Source of the DNA: Treponema sp.
Lineage (GTDB): Bacteria > Spirochaetota > Spirochaetia > Treponematales > Treponemataceae
Direction of reading: 5' to 3'
DNA length: 31,467 bases
Assembly: GCA_016296575.1 (NCBI GenBank)
Contig: JAEDJA010000029.1
Coordinates: forward strand, 1 to 31,467
The notes beneath the pieces are model-generated. The model was not told the DNA's origin. It worked only from the letters and a program-made list of their open reading frames with translations, and searched no databases. Positions 8,012 to 16,280 of the stretch are shown piece by piece. A program made the position numbers and the translations under genes. Every line of letters starts with the position of its first letter. The stretch's first letter is position 1.

Positions 8012-9316
8012 CTATGATTTTGCAGTTTTTAAGACAGCCATACTTTTTCCCATGGTTGTTAAAAATCCGTCACGCTTTCTGAACCGCAAGAACTCCTGTC
8101 CGTATTCAAGGCTTTCCGTAGTGTCAGAAAAGCGTTTAAGCTCTATTTCCTTCCTGTTGCCGTGGATAATCCGCTCTGGGTTCATAAACACCGCAATCGG
8201 AGTGTCGGCTTTTAAGTCGGTAAACTGCGGCAGAACGCTGCAGACAATTCCTTCATAGCCGTCAATCACGCCGGGCATCTTTTCCCACGGTTGCCGCCAG
8301 AGCGGTTTTCCGTTAGAATCCTTTATGTTGGTGATTTCGTTAAGAACGGTATCGTTCAAAAACCACTTGCATTTTGCCCGCTCCGCGCTCGGCACAAGCA
8401 TTTCAGCTTTCCTAAAATCCTCGTAGCTCAGCTTGCTTCCGTCCGTACTGGAAATACTCTGTACATTCACGTTCTTTGCGTTCAACGCTCCTGTAAACGG
8501 AGTAGCCTTTGCTGTCAGGCATTGCGTGTCAAACTCGTGGGCGTAAGAAGCCTTGAATTTCTTTATGAACCTTCTGCCAATGTCCACAAAAGCGTCCTCT
8601 TCAAACTCGTCATACCAGCTTATAAAACCGGCGAGCGTATATGCTTTAAGCTCAACTCTGCTTGGAGAAGTTGCGGTTACGCTCTTTATCTGCTGTCCGT
8701 AGTTTGTGTTCCAGGTCATCTTTACCAGGCTTCCTTCGTCCTCGTCAAGAAAAAGGCTGGGGCCCGTCATTCGCCTTTCAGAAACAAGTTTCATCATGCA
8801 AGATTCTTCTGCGGCCGCTTCAATAAGAATTTCTGAATAAACAGGATTTATAAGATACTGGTCATTGGATTCCATGTTCCCGATAGGATCTCCCAAAGCG
8901 TCTTTCGAGCGGATAAAACCTTTTCCAGTTATCCAGCTGTAATCCTTGATGTTCGTCCACTTATCCATGCCGAAATTCGGACAGCATTTCATTTCGCCAA
9001 GTGTCTGCCTGTTGTTAGTCCAAAGTGCGGCAAGCATTTTTCCGATTCCGTATGCGGCTTCCTTTTCGTCCATGACGGTAATGCTTTTGTCCGCTTTTTT
9101 CAGCTCGTCCTTCAGCGATTTGATAGTGTCCTTCATGCTCTCCATTTCCGAGGTGGTAACGCCGTGCATATCAATCACAGCTTTCGTTATGTCCTCGATT
9201 ATGGTGTCCTGCTCGGAAAAATACCTTGCAATCTGCTCGTCGCTTGCCCCCGCCTTTGGAATCATGTTCTTCATTCCTTCAAGCTTTTTTTCCAGTAATG
9301 CGATTTTCTCGTTCAA
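8012..9316 (-). CDS. HK97-family major capsid protein
   Basis: This 434-residue protein has a charged helical N-terminal part (residues 1-75), as in the scaffold-like delta domain of HK97-type capsids, then the capsid fold. Blocks include LINPVYSEILIEAAAEES, LKAYTLAGFISWYDEFEEDA, FLNDTVLNEI and, at the end, RFRKRDGFLTTMGKSMAVLK, all in the order expected of this family. The start is a TTG with AAGGAG six bases before it. The prohead protease upstream would remove the delta domain after assembly. It follows the protease and precedes the connector, the canonical order. Confidence 0.92.
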   Translation of the reverse strand: MNEKIALLEKKLEGMKNMIPKAGASDEQIARYFSEQDTIIEDITKAVIDMHGVTTSEMESMKDTIKSLKDELKKADKSITVMDEKEAAYGIGKMLAALWTNNRQTLGEMKCCPNFGMDKWTNIKDYSWITGKGFIRSKDALGDPIGNMESNDQYLINPVYSEILIEAAAEESCMMKLVSERRMTGPSLFLDEDEGSLVKMTWNTNYGQQIKSVTATSPSRVELKAYTLAGFISWYDEFEEDAFVDIGRRFIKKFKASYAHEFDTQCLTAKATPFTGALNAKNVNVQSISSTDGSKLSYEDFRKAEMLVPSAERAKCKWFLNDTVLNEITNIKDSNGKPLWRQPWEKMPGVIDGYEGIVCSVLPQFTDLKADTPIAVFMNPERIIHGNRKEIELKRFSDTTESLEYGQEFLRFRKRDGFLTTMGKSMAVLKTAKS

Positions 9317-9395
9317 TTTCTTCTCCTTAAAATTACGCTAGAGTTTTCTCTAATCTGAATGGCGTTTCCAAAAATGCATTCAGCCGTCTTTTATT

Positions 9396-10034
9396 TCAGT
9401 TCAGCCTATATCCCCCTTTTTTCAAGAACTCATACAGAGACTTTTCCTCTCCGCTCCTTGCCGTGCGGATAACTTCCGCGTAAGGATTCGCCGGAACATT
9501 GCAGACGCTGAATTCCAAAAGCTCCTGCTTTCTGAAAATCAAATCCGCCTTTTCATCCGGATTTACAGAATGATTCACAACTTCTGCTTCAATCACCCTG
9601 AATCCCACGGAACCGCAGTTCAGGCTTCCCTTCAAAAGCCTCTGTCCGATTCCCCACCCGAAAGGGTCAAATTCCCTGTCGTTAAAAATCATCTCGCCTT
9701 GCAGTGTTTTTCCAAGAATGATGTTTTCCATATATCCTATTGCCGGAATGTTCCTGTCATGCGACCACAGTATCACGGGATTTTTTTTGTAGCCGTCAAG
9801 AACCCAGCCGCTCTGGTCTATTTTTTCGTTGTCGCGGTCAAGATCGCCTGTGCTCATCGTTATGCAGAGCCTGTCCTTTTCGTTTTTTTGAGTACATTCC
9901 ATCCGCACGTTCCTGTAGATGTCTACATTGCGCGCCTGTTCTCCTTTTTGGCGATTTTCGTTTAGCAGCTTCGCCAGCGCGCTCGTATTCAACGAGCACT
10001 CCTTGCTGTAAATCCCATCCACAAAAACTGTCAT
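9396..10034 (-). CDS. HK97-family prohead protease
   Basis: The core is recognisable: a CITMSTGDLDRDNEKIDQSG strand, GYKKNPVILWSHD with the likely catalytic His, LLKGSLNCGSVGF with the likely catalytic Ser, and LLEFSVCNVPANPYA near the end. These proteases cleave the capsid scaffold domain inside the prohead. I chose the ATG at 10034 because GGAGG lies nine bases upstream; ATGs at 10043 and 10040 sit too close to it. A later Met at 9902 would match the usual family length better. The N-terminal part overlaps the end of the preceding regulator-like gene by almost 200 bases in another frame, which is unusual. Confidence 0.85.
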   Translation of the reverse strand: MTVFVDGIYSKECSLNTSALAKLLNENRQKGEQARNVDIYRNVRMECTQKNEKDRLCITMSTGDLDRDNEKIDQSGWVLDGYKKNPVILWSHDRNIPAIGYMENIILGKTLQGEMIFNDREFDPFGWGIGQRLLKGSLNCGSVGFRVIEAEVVNHSVNPDEKADLIFRKQELLEFSVCNVPANPYAEVIRTARSGEEKSLYEFLKKGGYRLN

Positions 10035-10686
10035 ATTCATCATCCTCCAAATGAGAGTTTTCTTTTGTCTGAAGCATAATCCTTACCGCTTCCGTAGTAG
10101 TCTTTGCTCCGAGCCTGTTTCTTATGCGCTCAATGTATGTTCCAAGCATCGTTTCGCTTATGTCAAACCTTCCGCAAATCTGCTTGTATCCAAAGCCGTA
10201 GCTTACAAGACATAAAAACTGGAACTCCTTTACCGTCGGGGCGTTGTAGCAGTCCTTCTTGTCAAGATGCTCTCCGTTGGCTATAAAAGCCGCTATGTTG
10301 TCTGGAAAAACTCTCTGACCGCCAAGGACTTTCTGCATTCTTTTTTCTGTGTCGTTACCTGTAATCACATGGTCTAAAAGCCCCCGTATGCCTGTGTTGT
10401 AAAGTCTGAAGGCAAACTGTTTTTCAAATTCCATCTCGTCAAAAATGACTATCTCCGTTTTCGGGTTTACCGAAAAAATCTTAAAGAGCTGATTCTCAAC
10501 ATGGAATCCGAAATAATACCTGTCGGCAAACAGTATCACCCTCTCGTCCTGTGCTTCATAATTGCTTATAAAGTCGTTGAAGTCGGGGACTGTCACGATG
10601 TTTTCCTCACAAACAAATTTTTTAAGAATGTTCGTAAGATTCAAAGAGTAGCGTTCATAATTACTGCCTATAAAACATCTGACCAT
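9838..10686 (-). CDS. LuxR/NarL-type regulator with degenerate receiver domain
   Basis: Residues 1-130 look like a receiver fold: VILFADRYYFG at the phosphoacceptor strand, KTEIVIFDE, and GIRGLLDHVI where a true receiver has the conserved Lys, so it is probably a pseudo-receiver. Residues 150-210 are a clear LuxR HTH: TVKEFQFLCLVSYGFGYKQI, then SETMLGTYIERIRNRLGAKT and TEAVRIML. It should bind DNA and may control the element or the host. It starts 12 bases after the portal gene. Its last 65 residues are basic, lack a recognisable fold and overlap the protease start, so the original stop may have been lost. A regulator between portal and protease is not a usual gene order. Confidence 0.8.
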   Translation of the reverse strand: MVRCFIGSNYERYSLNLTNILKKFVCEENIVTVPDFNDFISNYEAQDERVILFADRYYFGFHVENQLFKIFSVNPKTEIVIFDEMEFEKQFAFRLYNTGIRGLLDHVITGNDTEKRMQKVLGGQRVFPDNIAAFIANGEHLDKKDCYNAPTVKEFQFLCLVSYGFGYKQICGRFDISETMLGTYIERIRNRLGAKTTTEAVRIMLQTKENSHLEDDEYDSFCGWDLQQGVLVEYERAGEAAKRKSPKRRTGAQCRHLQERADGMYSKKRKGQALHNDEHRRS

Positions 10687-10698
10687 CTTTTTTTACAG

Positions 10699-11868
10699 TT
10701 ATCCTTCTTTTATTAAATTTGATTTTCTATACCAATAGTCGCCCCATTTTTTTGTTTCCTGTCCTCTCTCCCTAAGGACATCGTTTATAGTCCGCAGTCC
10801 GGCGTTTATTTCCGCAATATCCCTTTTGCTCCGCGCGTCCTTGCTTTCCTGCAATTCAGGAATTCCGTCAAGGTTAAAGCTTCCCCTTTCCTTTAAATGA
10901 AAACGCCTGAAAAACTGAACCTCTACAATCTGCGAAAACTGCTGAAGCAGGGGAATAAGCGTGTAGTTCCAGAACGCCGTGTGCTGGCTGTTAGTGTCCG
11001 TTCCGCTCAGACTGCTTTTTGCATCCTGTATGTTCGCCACCCTCGGCGGTATTCCGTATCTTGCGAGAATCGTATACAGATTCCATTTTTTCATGTCATA
11101 TAATTTCAACACATCAGGGCTGAAAGTCAGTTGCTGATATTCAGTCCCCTTGCCAAGAACGGCAATCTTATTCTTTACGCCGCTTCCGTATTTGCTTTCC
11201 CATTTCTTCTCAAGTAGTTCCGCATCGGCTTCTGTAAGTATCTGGTCTGTTTTTAAAAGGCCTTTTGGAATTCCCCCTTCTTTCAAAAGTTTCCTGTATT
11301 GTCTGCTTGCAAGTATGTCTTCTCCGATTTCGTCTTTCATGCACAAAAGAGGACTTAACCCCCTGTAATGGTTGTAAGGATTCCAGTTCTTAAAATGTAT
11401 TATTTCGGAAGGAAGGATAATGAATTTCTCCCTGTTTCCCTCGTAAACCCATTTAGTTATTTCTCCACTGTTCATCACAGCTTGAATCTTTCTTGGATTC
11501 AATACATGAAGCTCCTTCGGAACTCCACTTGCATAGTCATTGCCGAAATACCAGAAGGCTTCCCCCTCTAAGCTCCACCATGCGGCAGTCCTCTGCCAAA
11601 GCTCAAACCGACTCATATACGGATTTGGCTCGTCAAAAAGCCTTGCCGCAAAACCGTCCGATGTTTTCACTCCGTTCACTTTTATTTCAAAGTCAGCTCG
11701 CCCGACGTTTCTTGATATGATGTCCACACAGTTAGCCACCCACACATCCTGCATGTAAGGATCTCTTACAATTTCTTCTTCGGTTTGCGCAAAATCATCC
11801 TGCAATTCCTTTTCACTTATTTCAGAGAATGGTTTTAATGCCTTTAAAATAACTTTCCGCAATCCCAT
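10699..11868 (-). CDS. Phage portal protein (HK97 type)
   Basis: This 389-residue protein matches the HK97-type portal family: VANCVDIISRNVGRADF, the SRFELWQRTAAWWSLEGEAF region, IIHFKNWNPYNHYRGLSPL, ARYGIPPRV, and the terminal INAGLRTINDVLRERG block followed by WGDYWY. Portals form the dodecameric ring at one capsid vertex through which DNA is packaged. The ATG at 11868 has AGGA six bases upstream and comes right after the large terminase stop. Length is typical. Confidence 0.92.
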   Translation of the reverse strand: MGLRKVILKALKPFSEISEKELQDDFAQTEEEIVRDPYMQDVWVANCVDIISRNVGRADFEIKVNGVKTSDGFAARLFDEPNPYMSRFELWQRTAAWWSLEGEAFWYFGNDYASGVPKELHVLNPRKIQAVMNSGEITKWVYEGNREKFIILPSEIIHFKNWNPYNHYRGLSPLLCMKDEIGEDILASRQYRKLLKEGGIPKGLLKTDQILTEADAELLEKKWESKYGSGVKNKIAVLGKGTEYQQLTFSPDVLKLYDMKKWNLYTILARYGIPPRVANIQDAKSSLSGTDTNSQHTAFWNYTLIPLLQQFSQIVEVQFFRRFHLKERGSFNLDGIPELQESKDARSKRDIAEINAGLRTINDVLRERGQETKKWGDYWYRKSNLIKEG

Positions 11869-11876
11869 ATCAAATC

Positions 11877-13097
11877 CTATCCCATCACAACACCGCTGCT
11901 CGCCGCGCTGAAAACCGCATATCGCATTGCGTCCATGTAATGGTCATTCACCTTTATAATCTGGTTGTTCTCGTCACGGGCATAATCCCAAATCTCGCTG
12001 AGAACTCCTGAGCAGCTTTTAGCCACAAAAAATCTGCCTCGCTCCATAAGAGCGCATATATAGTCAATCCCTGCGTCAACGCTGTTGTTTGCCTTAACTC
12101 CGCCTGGAATCTCCTGAATCCTCTCGCCGCCAGCAGGGTCGCAGTAAGTCGTAAAAATCTCGTCATACCAGCCTTTTTCCGTCTGTGCTTCAACTGCCGT
12201 CCTCGTTGTAATGTTAAAGCCGCCGTGGTCGCATATAACATATACCGCGCCGTCTTTCCACCCCACTTTCACCGCCGCAATATGGAGTCCAAAATCCTGT
12301 CCGCCTGTTATACGGTCATAAGATTGCGGCATTTTATCCGCTTCAAGAATCATGCTTTCCTCAAAGCGGTCATAAACAACTCCTTCCGGTTTTACCCAAA
12401 GCCCATCGCGGAATCTCGCTTTCTGCTTTTCAGGCAGATTGTCAAGGATGTCCGTTATATAGTCCTCTGCCAGATTCTCTGCGTTGTCGGCAGGATTCAA
12501 AACCGCGCTTGCATATAGCTCAGGCTTTTTCAGCTTTTCATCTGTCCTCGGCTCGATTTTCCTTATGAAAATCTTGTAAGCCCAGTGCATTGGACTTGCA
12601 GGGTTGCAGTCATAAAAAAACTTGTTCCTGCACCCCTGCACATTCATCGCAAGGCGACTGTAGGCAGTTGTAACGGCAGAATATGAAATTTGGCTTACTT
12701 CGTTAAAGTAAATCGTTACATACTCATGCCCCAAAATCTTGTCTACCTGTTCCTTGTCGCCAAGTCCGCCAATCCATATTTCAGAACCGTTCCAAAGCCT
12801 TATATATCCCTCATGGACATTCGGCTTATACCGCCGTATACCCACAATCCTATTAAGCCAAGGCTCCAGTGTTTCATGCCATACAGAACTCTTGGCGTCC
12901 TTTGCCCTCAGTCGGCATATAAGGTGCCGGCTCATAGGATAGGCGCATGCCCTGTAGATAATCGCAACGACAAGAACAGTAGTCTTTCCAGAGCGCGAGC
13001 CGCCAAAAAGAAGAATATGCTTTGCATTTCCCCTTAAGAGAGCAAGAGCCTTTTTTTGTACCTCTGTCGGCTTGAAAACACCTTCCGTCACCCTCAA
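11877..13097 (-). CDS. Phage terminase large subunit
   Basis: The N-terminal ATPase has a clear Walker A (FGGSRSGKTT, residues 31-40) and a Walker B-like strand VTIYFNEVSQ with E133 in the catalytic position; the usual DE is NE here. The C-terminal RNase H-like nuclease keeps three acidic residues: D268 (GGQDFGLH), D320 (TYCDPAGG) and D389 (HYMDAMRY). The protein cuts and pumps DNA into the prohead through the portal. It starts at a TTG overlapping the stop of the small subunit (TTGA). All key residues are present, so it looks functional. Confidence 0.93.
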   Translation of the reverse strand: MRVTEGVFKPTEVQKKALALLRGNAKHILLFGGSRSGKTTVLVVAIIYRACAYPMSRHLICRLRAKDAKSSVWHETLEPWLNRIVGIRRYKPNVHEGYIRLWNGSEIWIGGLGDKEQVDKILGHEYVTIYFNEVSQISYSAVTTAYSRLAMNVQGCRNKFFYDCNPASPMHWAYKIFIRKIEPRTDEKLKKPELYASAVLNPADNAENLAEDYITDILDNLPEKQKARFRDGLWVKPEGVVYDRFEESMILEADKMPQSYDRITGGQDFGLHIAAVKVGWKDGAVYVICDHGGFNITTRTAVEAQTEKGWYDEIFTTYCDPAGGERIQEIPGGVKANNSVDAGIDYICALMERGRFFVAKSCSGVLSEIWDYARDENNQIIKVNDHYMDAMRYAVFSAASSGVVMG

Positions 13098-13540
13098 ACG
13101 CCCTTGAAATCCTCAACAAACCGAATTTCAAGCTGTCCGCCATTGCCTTTGAGTTTCTCGTCATCATCTCCACAAAGATATCCGTCAAGCCTCGCAGAAC
13201 GTTCCAGCAAGTCCATCGCCGTGTCCGCGTTAATGTTTTTCGCCTCAAGCTTTCCTATGCTGTCGTCAACAAGTTTCGCCATCTTCCCAATCATCGCCAT
13301 AAAACACTTTCTGTGTTCTACATGCTCGTTTATAAGGTCTCTCTCAGTTTCTTTTGCTATGTATTCATCGTAAAGTGCGGCACGATTTTTCCAGTCAAAA
13401 ATCCGAGCCCATCTCGCCCAGCTTCCGTATTTCTTAGCCTCAATTCCGTGAAGCTCCATGCAGGCCTTTATGCTCCGTCTGTAGCCCATAGCCCTGTAAA
13501 AGCAAAAAGCGTTAAAAGCCTTGGGGCTTTCACCATTCAT
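13094..13540 (-). CDS. Putative phage terminase small subunit
   Basis: From the ATG at 13540 the protein has 148 residues. It begins MNGESPKAFNAFCFYRAMG, followed by RSIKACMELHG and a WARWARIFDWKNRAALYDEY block, as in small terminase-type proteins where an HTH and a 'W..R..aYD' segment precede a helical stalk. A helical region and an acidic tail follow. The frame is open to 13741, but the upstream part does not look like protein. The start lies in the loop of an 8-bp inverted repeat (GCCTTGGG/CCCAAGGC, 13518-13557). It overlaps the large terminase by 4 bases. Role: recognises packaging DNA. Confidence 0.75.
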   Translation of the reverse strand: MNGESPKAFNAFCFYRAMGYRRSIKACMELHGIEAKKYGSWARWARIFDWKNRAALYDEYIAKETERDLINEHVEHRKCFMAMIGKMAKLVDDSIGKLEAKNINADTAMDLLERSARLDGYLCGDDDEKLKGNGGQLEIRFVEDFKGV

Positions 13541-13762
13541 GCGAATTTCCCAAGGCTTCGCGCTTTCTGCCGCCACAGGCGAAGCGCATCCCCTGTCTTT
13601 TCCAGACAGAACCGCTTCTTCCAAAAACACCCCCTTTTTTATAATCGATGCAATGCGGATATGCCTAAAACGCGGCTGGCTCTTCCGCCCGACAAAATTA
13701 TGATAGCCATAAAAAAAGAGATTTTTATGATGATAAATCACATCAAAAATATGCCGTCTTTA

Positions 13763-13910
13763 TATTTTCCGGAGGGAATAGGGCATTGTATGTTCCGCTT
13801 CGTGTTTGTAAAGGTCATGCCGCTTCGCGGTTGCTCGCTCCCTTTTGTCGCTCACAAACCTTGACAAACACTCCGCTCCACATAATTTTTTCTTGCCCCT
13901 CCGGAAAATA
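13763..13910. repeat. Long nested inverted repeat (about 148 bp)
   Basis: Outer arms are a perfect 14 bp (TATTTTCCGGAGGG at 13763-13776, complement at 13897-13910). Inside are TATGT/ACATA, an 8-bp stem GTGTTTGT (13802-13809) with ACAAACAC (13864-13871), AAGGT/ACCTT, and a central CCGC-TTC-GCGG hairpin. It fills most of the gap between the small terminase gene and the small gene at 13978. It could be a structured RNA, a packaging or regulatory site, or a small palindromic mobile repeat. Confidence 0.75.
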
Positions 13911-13977
13911 AAAAAAGGCAAAGCCGTTTTTTTAGCCTTGCCTTTGTAAGTCATATCTTTGTTCTTTCACGCTTTTT

Positions 13978-14166
13978 TTATTTTGATATTACCACGCGGT
14001 TTCCCGGTCTTCTGAGCAGGTTGATTTCGTTCTGTTCGCATATTTTCAGTGGCTGCCCCTCGTGCATCGTAATCGTGATGCCGAAAGTGCCGTATTCCTT
14101 CGTCCGCAGAATCTCGCGGATTTTTTCAGCGATGCAGTTCACAATCTCGTCAGCGTTCTCAATCAT
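13978..14166 (-). CDS. Small protein resembling DUF2292-type phage/bacterial proteins
   Basis: This 62-residue protein starts at an ATG that overlaps the stop of the upstream HTH gene (ATGA), with GGGG just before it. The order is an N-terminal helix (IVNCIAEKIREILR), then KEYGTFGITITMHEGQP and a short tail with NEINL. This helix plus 'YG.i.i...G' pattern is like the small DUF2292 proteins. No function is known to me. It is probably a regulatory protein of the element, co-translated with the HTH gene. Confidence 0.55.
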   Translation of the reverse strand: MIENADEIVNCIAEKIREILRTKEYGTFGITITMHEGQPLKICEQNEINLLRRPGNRVVISK

Positions 14167-14495
14167 AGGACACCCCCCTTGCATTTTGAAAGAAGCCACT
14201 GTTCAAGCTGAGAGCGGATAAAAAGGATTTTGCGGCCGAGCCTAAGATGCGGAACAGCCCCCCGCCGGACATAGGCATACATCTGGGAACCGCTCAGATG
14301 CACGAGCTTACAGGCTTCTGGCAACTCCATCACCTCAAACCGTCTCCGAGCGTCAAGATAAGTCGCAAGCGCATCCACCGCCGAAACGCCCTCAAGCACA
14401 TTCCCGCCCACAGCCTTTACATCCGCAATCGAAACCTCAAGCGGTGTCGCAGGGTGCTTGGAATTTTCTCCTGCCGTTCTTTCATATCCAGCCAT
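14163..14495 (-). CDS. Excisionase-like MerR/HTH-17 DNA-binding protein
   Basis: The C-terminal half carries a winged HTH of the excisionase/AlpA type: VMELPEACKLVHLSGSQMYA, then VRRGAVPHLRLGRKILFIRS and LEQWL. Proteins of this type bend attachment-site DNA to steer the integrase toward excision, or regulate integration genes. The N-terminal 50 residues are not conserved to my eye. I chose the ATG at 14495 because GGAG lies eight bases upstream; a TTG at 14513 is the other option. It follows the integrase on the same strand, separated by a strong hairpin. Confidence 0.82.
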   Translation of the reverse strand: MAGYERTAGENSKHPATPLEVSIADVKAVGGNVLEGVSAVDALATYLDARRRFEVMELPEACKLVHLSGSQMYAYVRRGAVPHLRLGRKILFIRSQLEQWLLSKCKGGVL

Positions 14496-14549
14496 AAAAA
14501 TCGCTCCTCTCAAAACTTCCTGTTTTCTATGGCTAAATGATAAATGCAG

Positions 14550-14597
14550 AAACAGCGAGTTTTCCGTTGTTAAATCACATCAGAAAACACGCTGTTT
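14550..14597 (-). terminator. Hairpin after the integrase gene
   Basis: Two stacked stems, AAACAGCG/CGCTGTTT (8 bp) and GTTTTC/GAAAAC (6 bp) separated by one A-A mismatch, span 14550-14597. It starts 7 bases after the integrase stop. It probably separates integrase expression from the packaging genes. Confidence 0.6.
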
Positions 14598-14603
14598 TAA
14601 AGA

Positions 14604-16067
14604 CTATGCCACAAGCTGAAAGGGCAGTATTCTGATATTCTTTCGTAATTCTGCCATAACATTTTGAACAGCCACCATATGTTCCTCGCTTTCGTGAGAT
14701 GCGTATATTGCGGTGGTACTGGCATCTTTGTGTCCAAGCAGCTTTTGAGCCGTTCCCATCTGAACCTTCTCGCTTATTTCGGTCGCGAAGAAGTGCCTCC
14801 AGCTGTGAAAGTCAATGTGCCGGGCTTTCCGAGCCTCACTCGAAATGCCTATATGCTCCAGAGCCTCGTCAAGCCCTCGCACCCACGCTTCGGGGAGAAC
14901 AGGCACAGAGCCTTTTTTCTGCCGCGAGAAGAATACAAAGCAATCGTTTGAGAAAGACGGATTTTTCTTTGCAAGGGCTTTAAGAGCGGAGCAGATTTCC
15001 GGCGGACATACAACCCATCTGACTTCGTGCCGTTTCGGATCTTTTTCTCCGTCAACCACGCTCCAGTTGTGGTTTACATAAATCCTGTCGTCGTAAATGT
15101 CACAGTAGCGCAGCGCGGACACCTCTCCGGCTCTCATTCCCGTGAATGCCGCAAGCATATTTGCAAGCTGCTTTTTCTTGTTCTCCCACTCAAAGCTGAA
15201 AAGCCGTTCAACTTCCTTACGGGTAAGAATTCCGCGCTCTGTCTTGTCGCATCCGAATCGCTCAATGCCGTCCATAGGGTTTGAGCTGATTTTGTGATTC
15301 TTGCAATAAAACTTGAATGGAACGGCCGCAGAGTTAAGAACCTTGTTTACCGTCGAGCTTTTAAGCCCTTTGTCCGCCGCAAGGTAAATAAAAAATTTGT
15401 TCAAGATTTCACTCGTAAGGGAGTCAACCGTAGAACTTCCGAAGAACGGAATCCAGTAACGCTTTACCATATCGCGCATATTCTGGCAATGAGTTCCGTT
15501 GATGTCCTTTCGGTGGGCTTTCTGCTGCTCGTAATAAGGACTTTTTTCTTCCGTCCAAAAGTCCGTGATAAAGTCTGCGATTTTAACGCCATTAAAAATG
15601 CCAGCGTCAAACTTTTTGCGCGAAAGAGAAAGCGGAAGGTCAGCATCCGTAATTTTTTCAAACGCAAAATCCCGCTCACCTTTTTCCGCCGTATTCTTAT
15701 CCGTAACAGTAACATTTTTCGTGGCACCCATAACCGAACTTTCAGAGCCAAGCGAAAAACCGTGTTTTTTAGCAAGCAATTTCAAAAGCGCAAGTTCCTC
15801 AGATTCAGAAAGTCCGCCCAAAGGCTTCGAATTTTCAACAGGCGCAGAAACGGCGCGAGAAGGTTTCGTATCAAGAGATTTTTTTTCAGAGGATTTTTTA
15901 GTAACAGGTGAGATGCCGTCGCGCACCCATTCCCAGGCAAGCCGTTCAGCCGCCTTTCTGTCAGAAGTCCGTGAACTGCGGTCGCAAACAATCAGTCCGC
16001 TTGCCATATCCACGAGCCGGATTCTGTAATAACCGCACCTGCCTTTCGTAATGTAAAAAGGACGCAT
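14604..16067 (-). CDS. Tyrosine recombinase (phage-type integrase)
   Basis: The protein has 487 residues. The catalytic domain has the full set: R312 (FTGMRAGEV), H421 and R424 (HSWRH), H446 (LLGHKD) and the nucleophile Y455 (TTAIYAS). An N-terminal arm-binding-like region (residues 1-50) begins FYITKGRCGYYRIRL, followed by a long low-complexity linker (55-130) and a SAM-like core-binding domain (165-265). It integrates and excises the element. Its position next to the 3' end of the tRNA gene is classical for tRNA-targeting integrases. It lacks the extra motif of integron integrases, so it does not explain the cassette array at 26-31 kb. Confidence 0.93.
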   Translation of the reverse strand: MRPFYITKGRCGYYRIRLVDMASGLIVCDRSSRTSDRKAAERLAWEWVRDGISPVTKKSSEKKSLDTKPSRAVSAPVENSKPLGGLSESEELALLKLLAKKHGFSLGSESSVMGATKNVTVTDKNTAEKGERDFAFEKITDADLPLSLSRKKFDAGIFNGVKIADFITDFWTEEKSPYYEQQKAHRKDINGTHCQNMRDMVKRYWIPFFGSSTVDSLTSEILNKFFIYLAADKGLKSSTVNKVLNSAAVPFKFYCKNHKISSNPMDGIERFGCDKTERGILTRKEVERLFSFEWENKKKQLANMLAAFTGMRAGEVSALRYCDIYDDRIYVNHNWSVVDGEKDPKRHEVRWVVCPPEICSALKALAKKNPSFSNDCFVFFSRQKKGSVPVLPEAWVRGLDEALEHIGISSEARKARHIDFHSWRHFFATEISEKVQMGTAQKLLGHKDASTTAIYASHESEEHMVAVQNVMAELRKNIRILPFQLVA

Positions 16068-16110
16068 GAAACCTCCTCGATGGTTCTAACCATCAAGACT
16101 ACCCAACCCC

Positions 16111-16144
16111 TTTTGGTGTAATCCTTGGGGTAATTTTTGGTGTA
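16111..16144. repeat. Short direct repeats, candidate attachment-site arms
   Basis: TTTTGGTGTA occurs at 16111-16120 and again at 16135-16144, 24 bp apart, with CTTGGGGTAA between them. They lie between the integrase gene and the tRNA, where arm-type integrase sites would be expected. No direct proof. Confidence 0.4.
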
Positions 16145-16241
16145 GTCTCAGTTTCAGGCGTCCTTCCAAACTAAAAGGCAAACCTAAAATAATAAACTTA
16201 CAGTGTTAAAAATCTTTTAATTCCTTATATTTTAAGAAATT

Positions 16242-16271
16242 AAAAGGCTGGTACAAGATTTTGCGCCAGCC
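16242..16271 (-). terminator. Rho-independent terminator of the tRNA gene
   Basis: On the minus strand a GGCTGG...CCAGCC stem (16266-16271 with 16246-16251) is followed by TTTTAATTT. It lies 10 bases after the tRNA 3' end and reads in the tRNA direction. Confidence 0.75.
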
Positions 16272-16280
16272 AATAATCTA

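Noticed and set aside
13760..13954. 64-codon minus-strand frame between the small terminase and DUF2292-like genes
   Set aside because: It lies almost wholly within the nested palindrome, is extremely basic and has no domain or ribosome site; the structure explains the sequence better.
14604..16067. The tyrosine recombinase as the integron integrase for the cassettes
   Set aside because: It is a long phage-type integrase beside a tRNA with packaging genes, and is more than 10 kb from the array.
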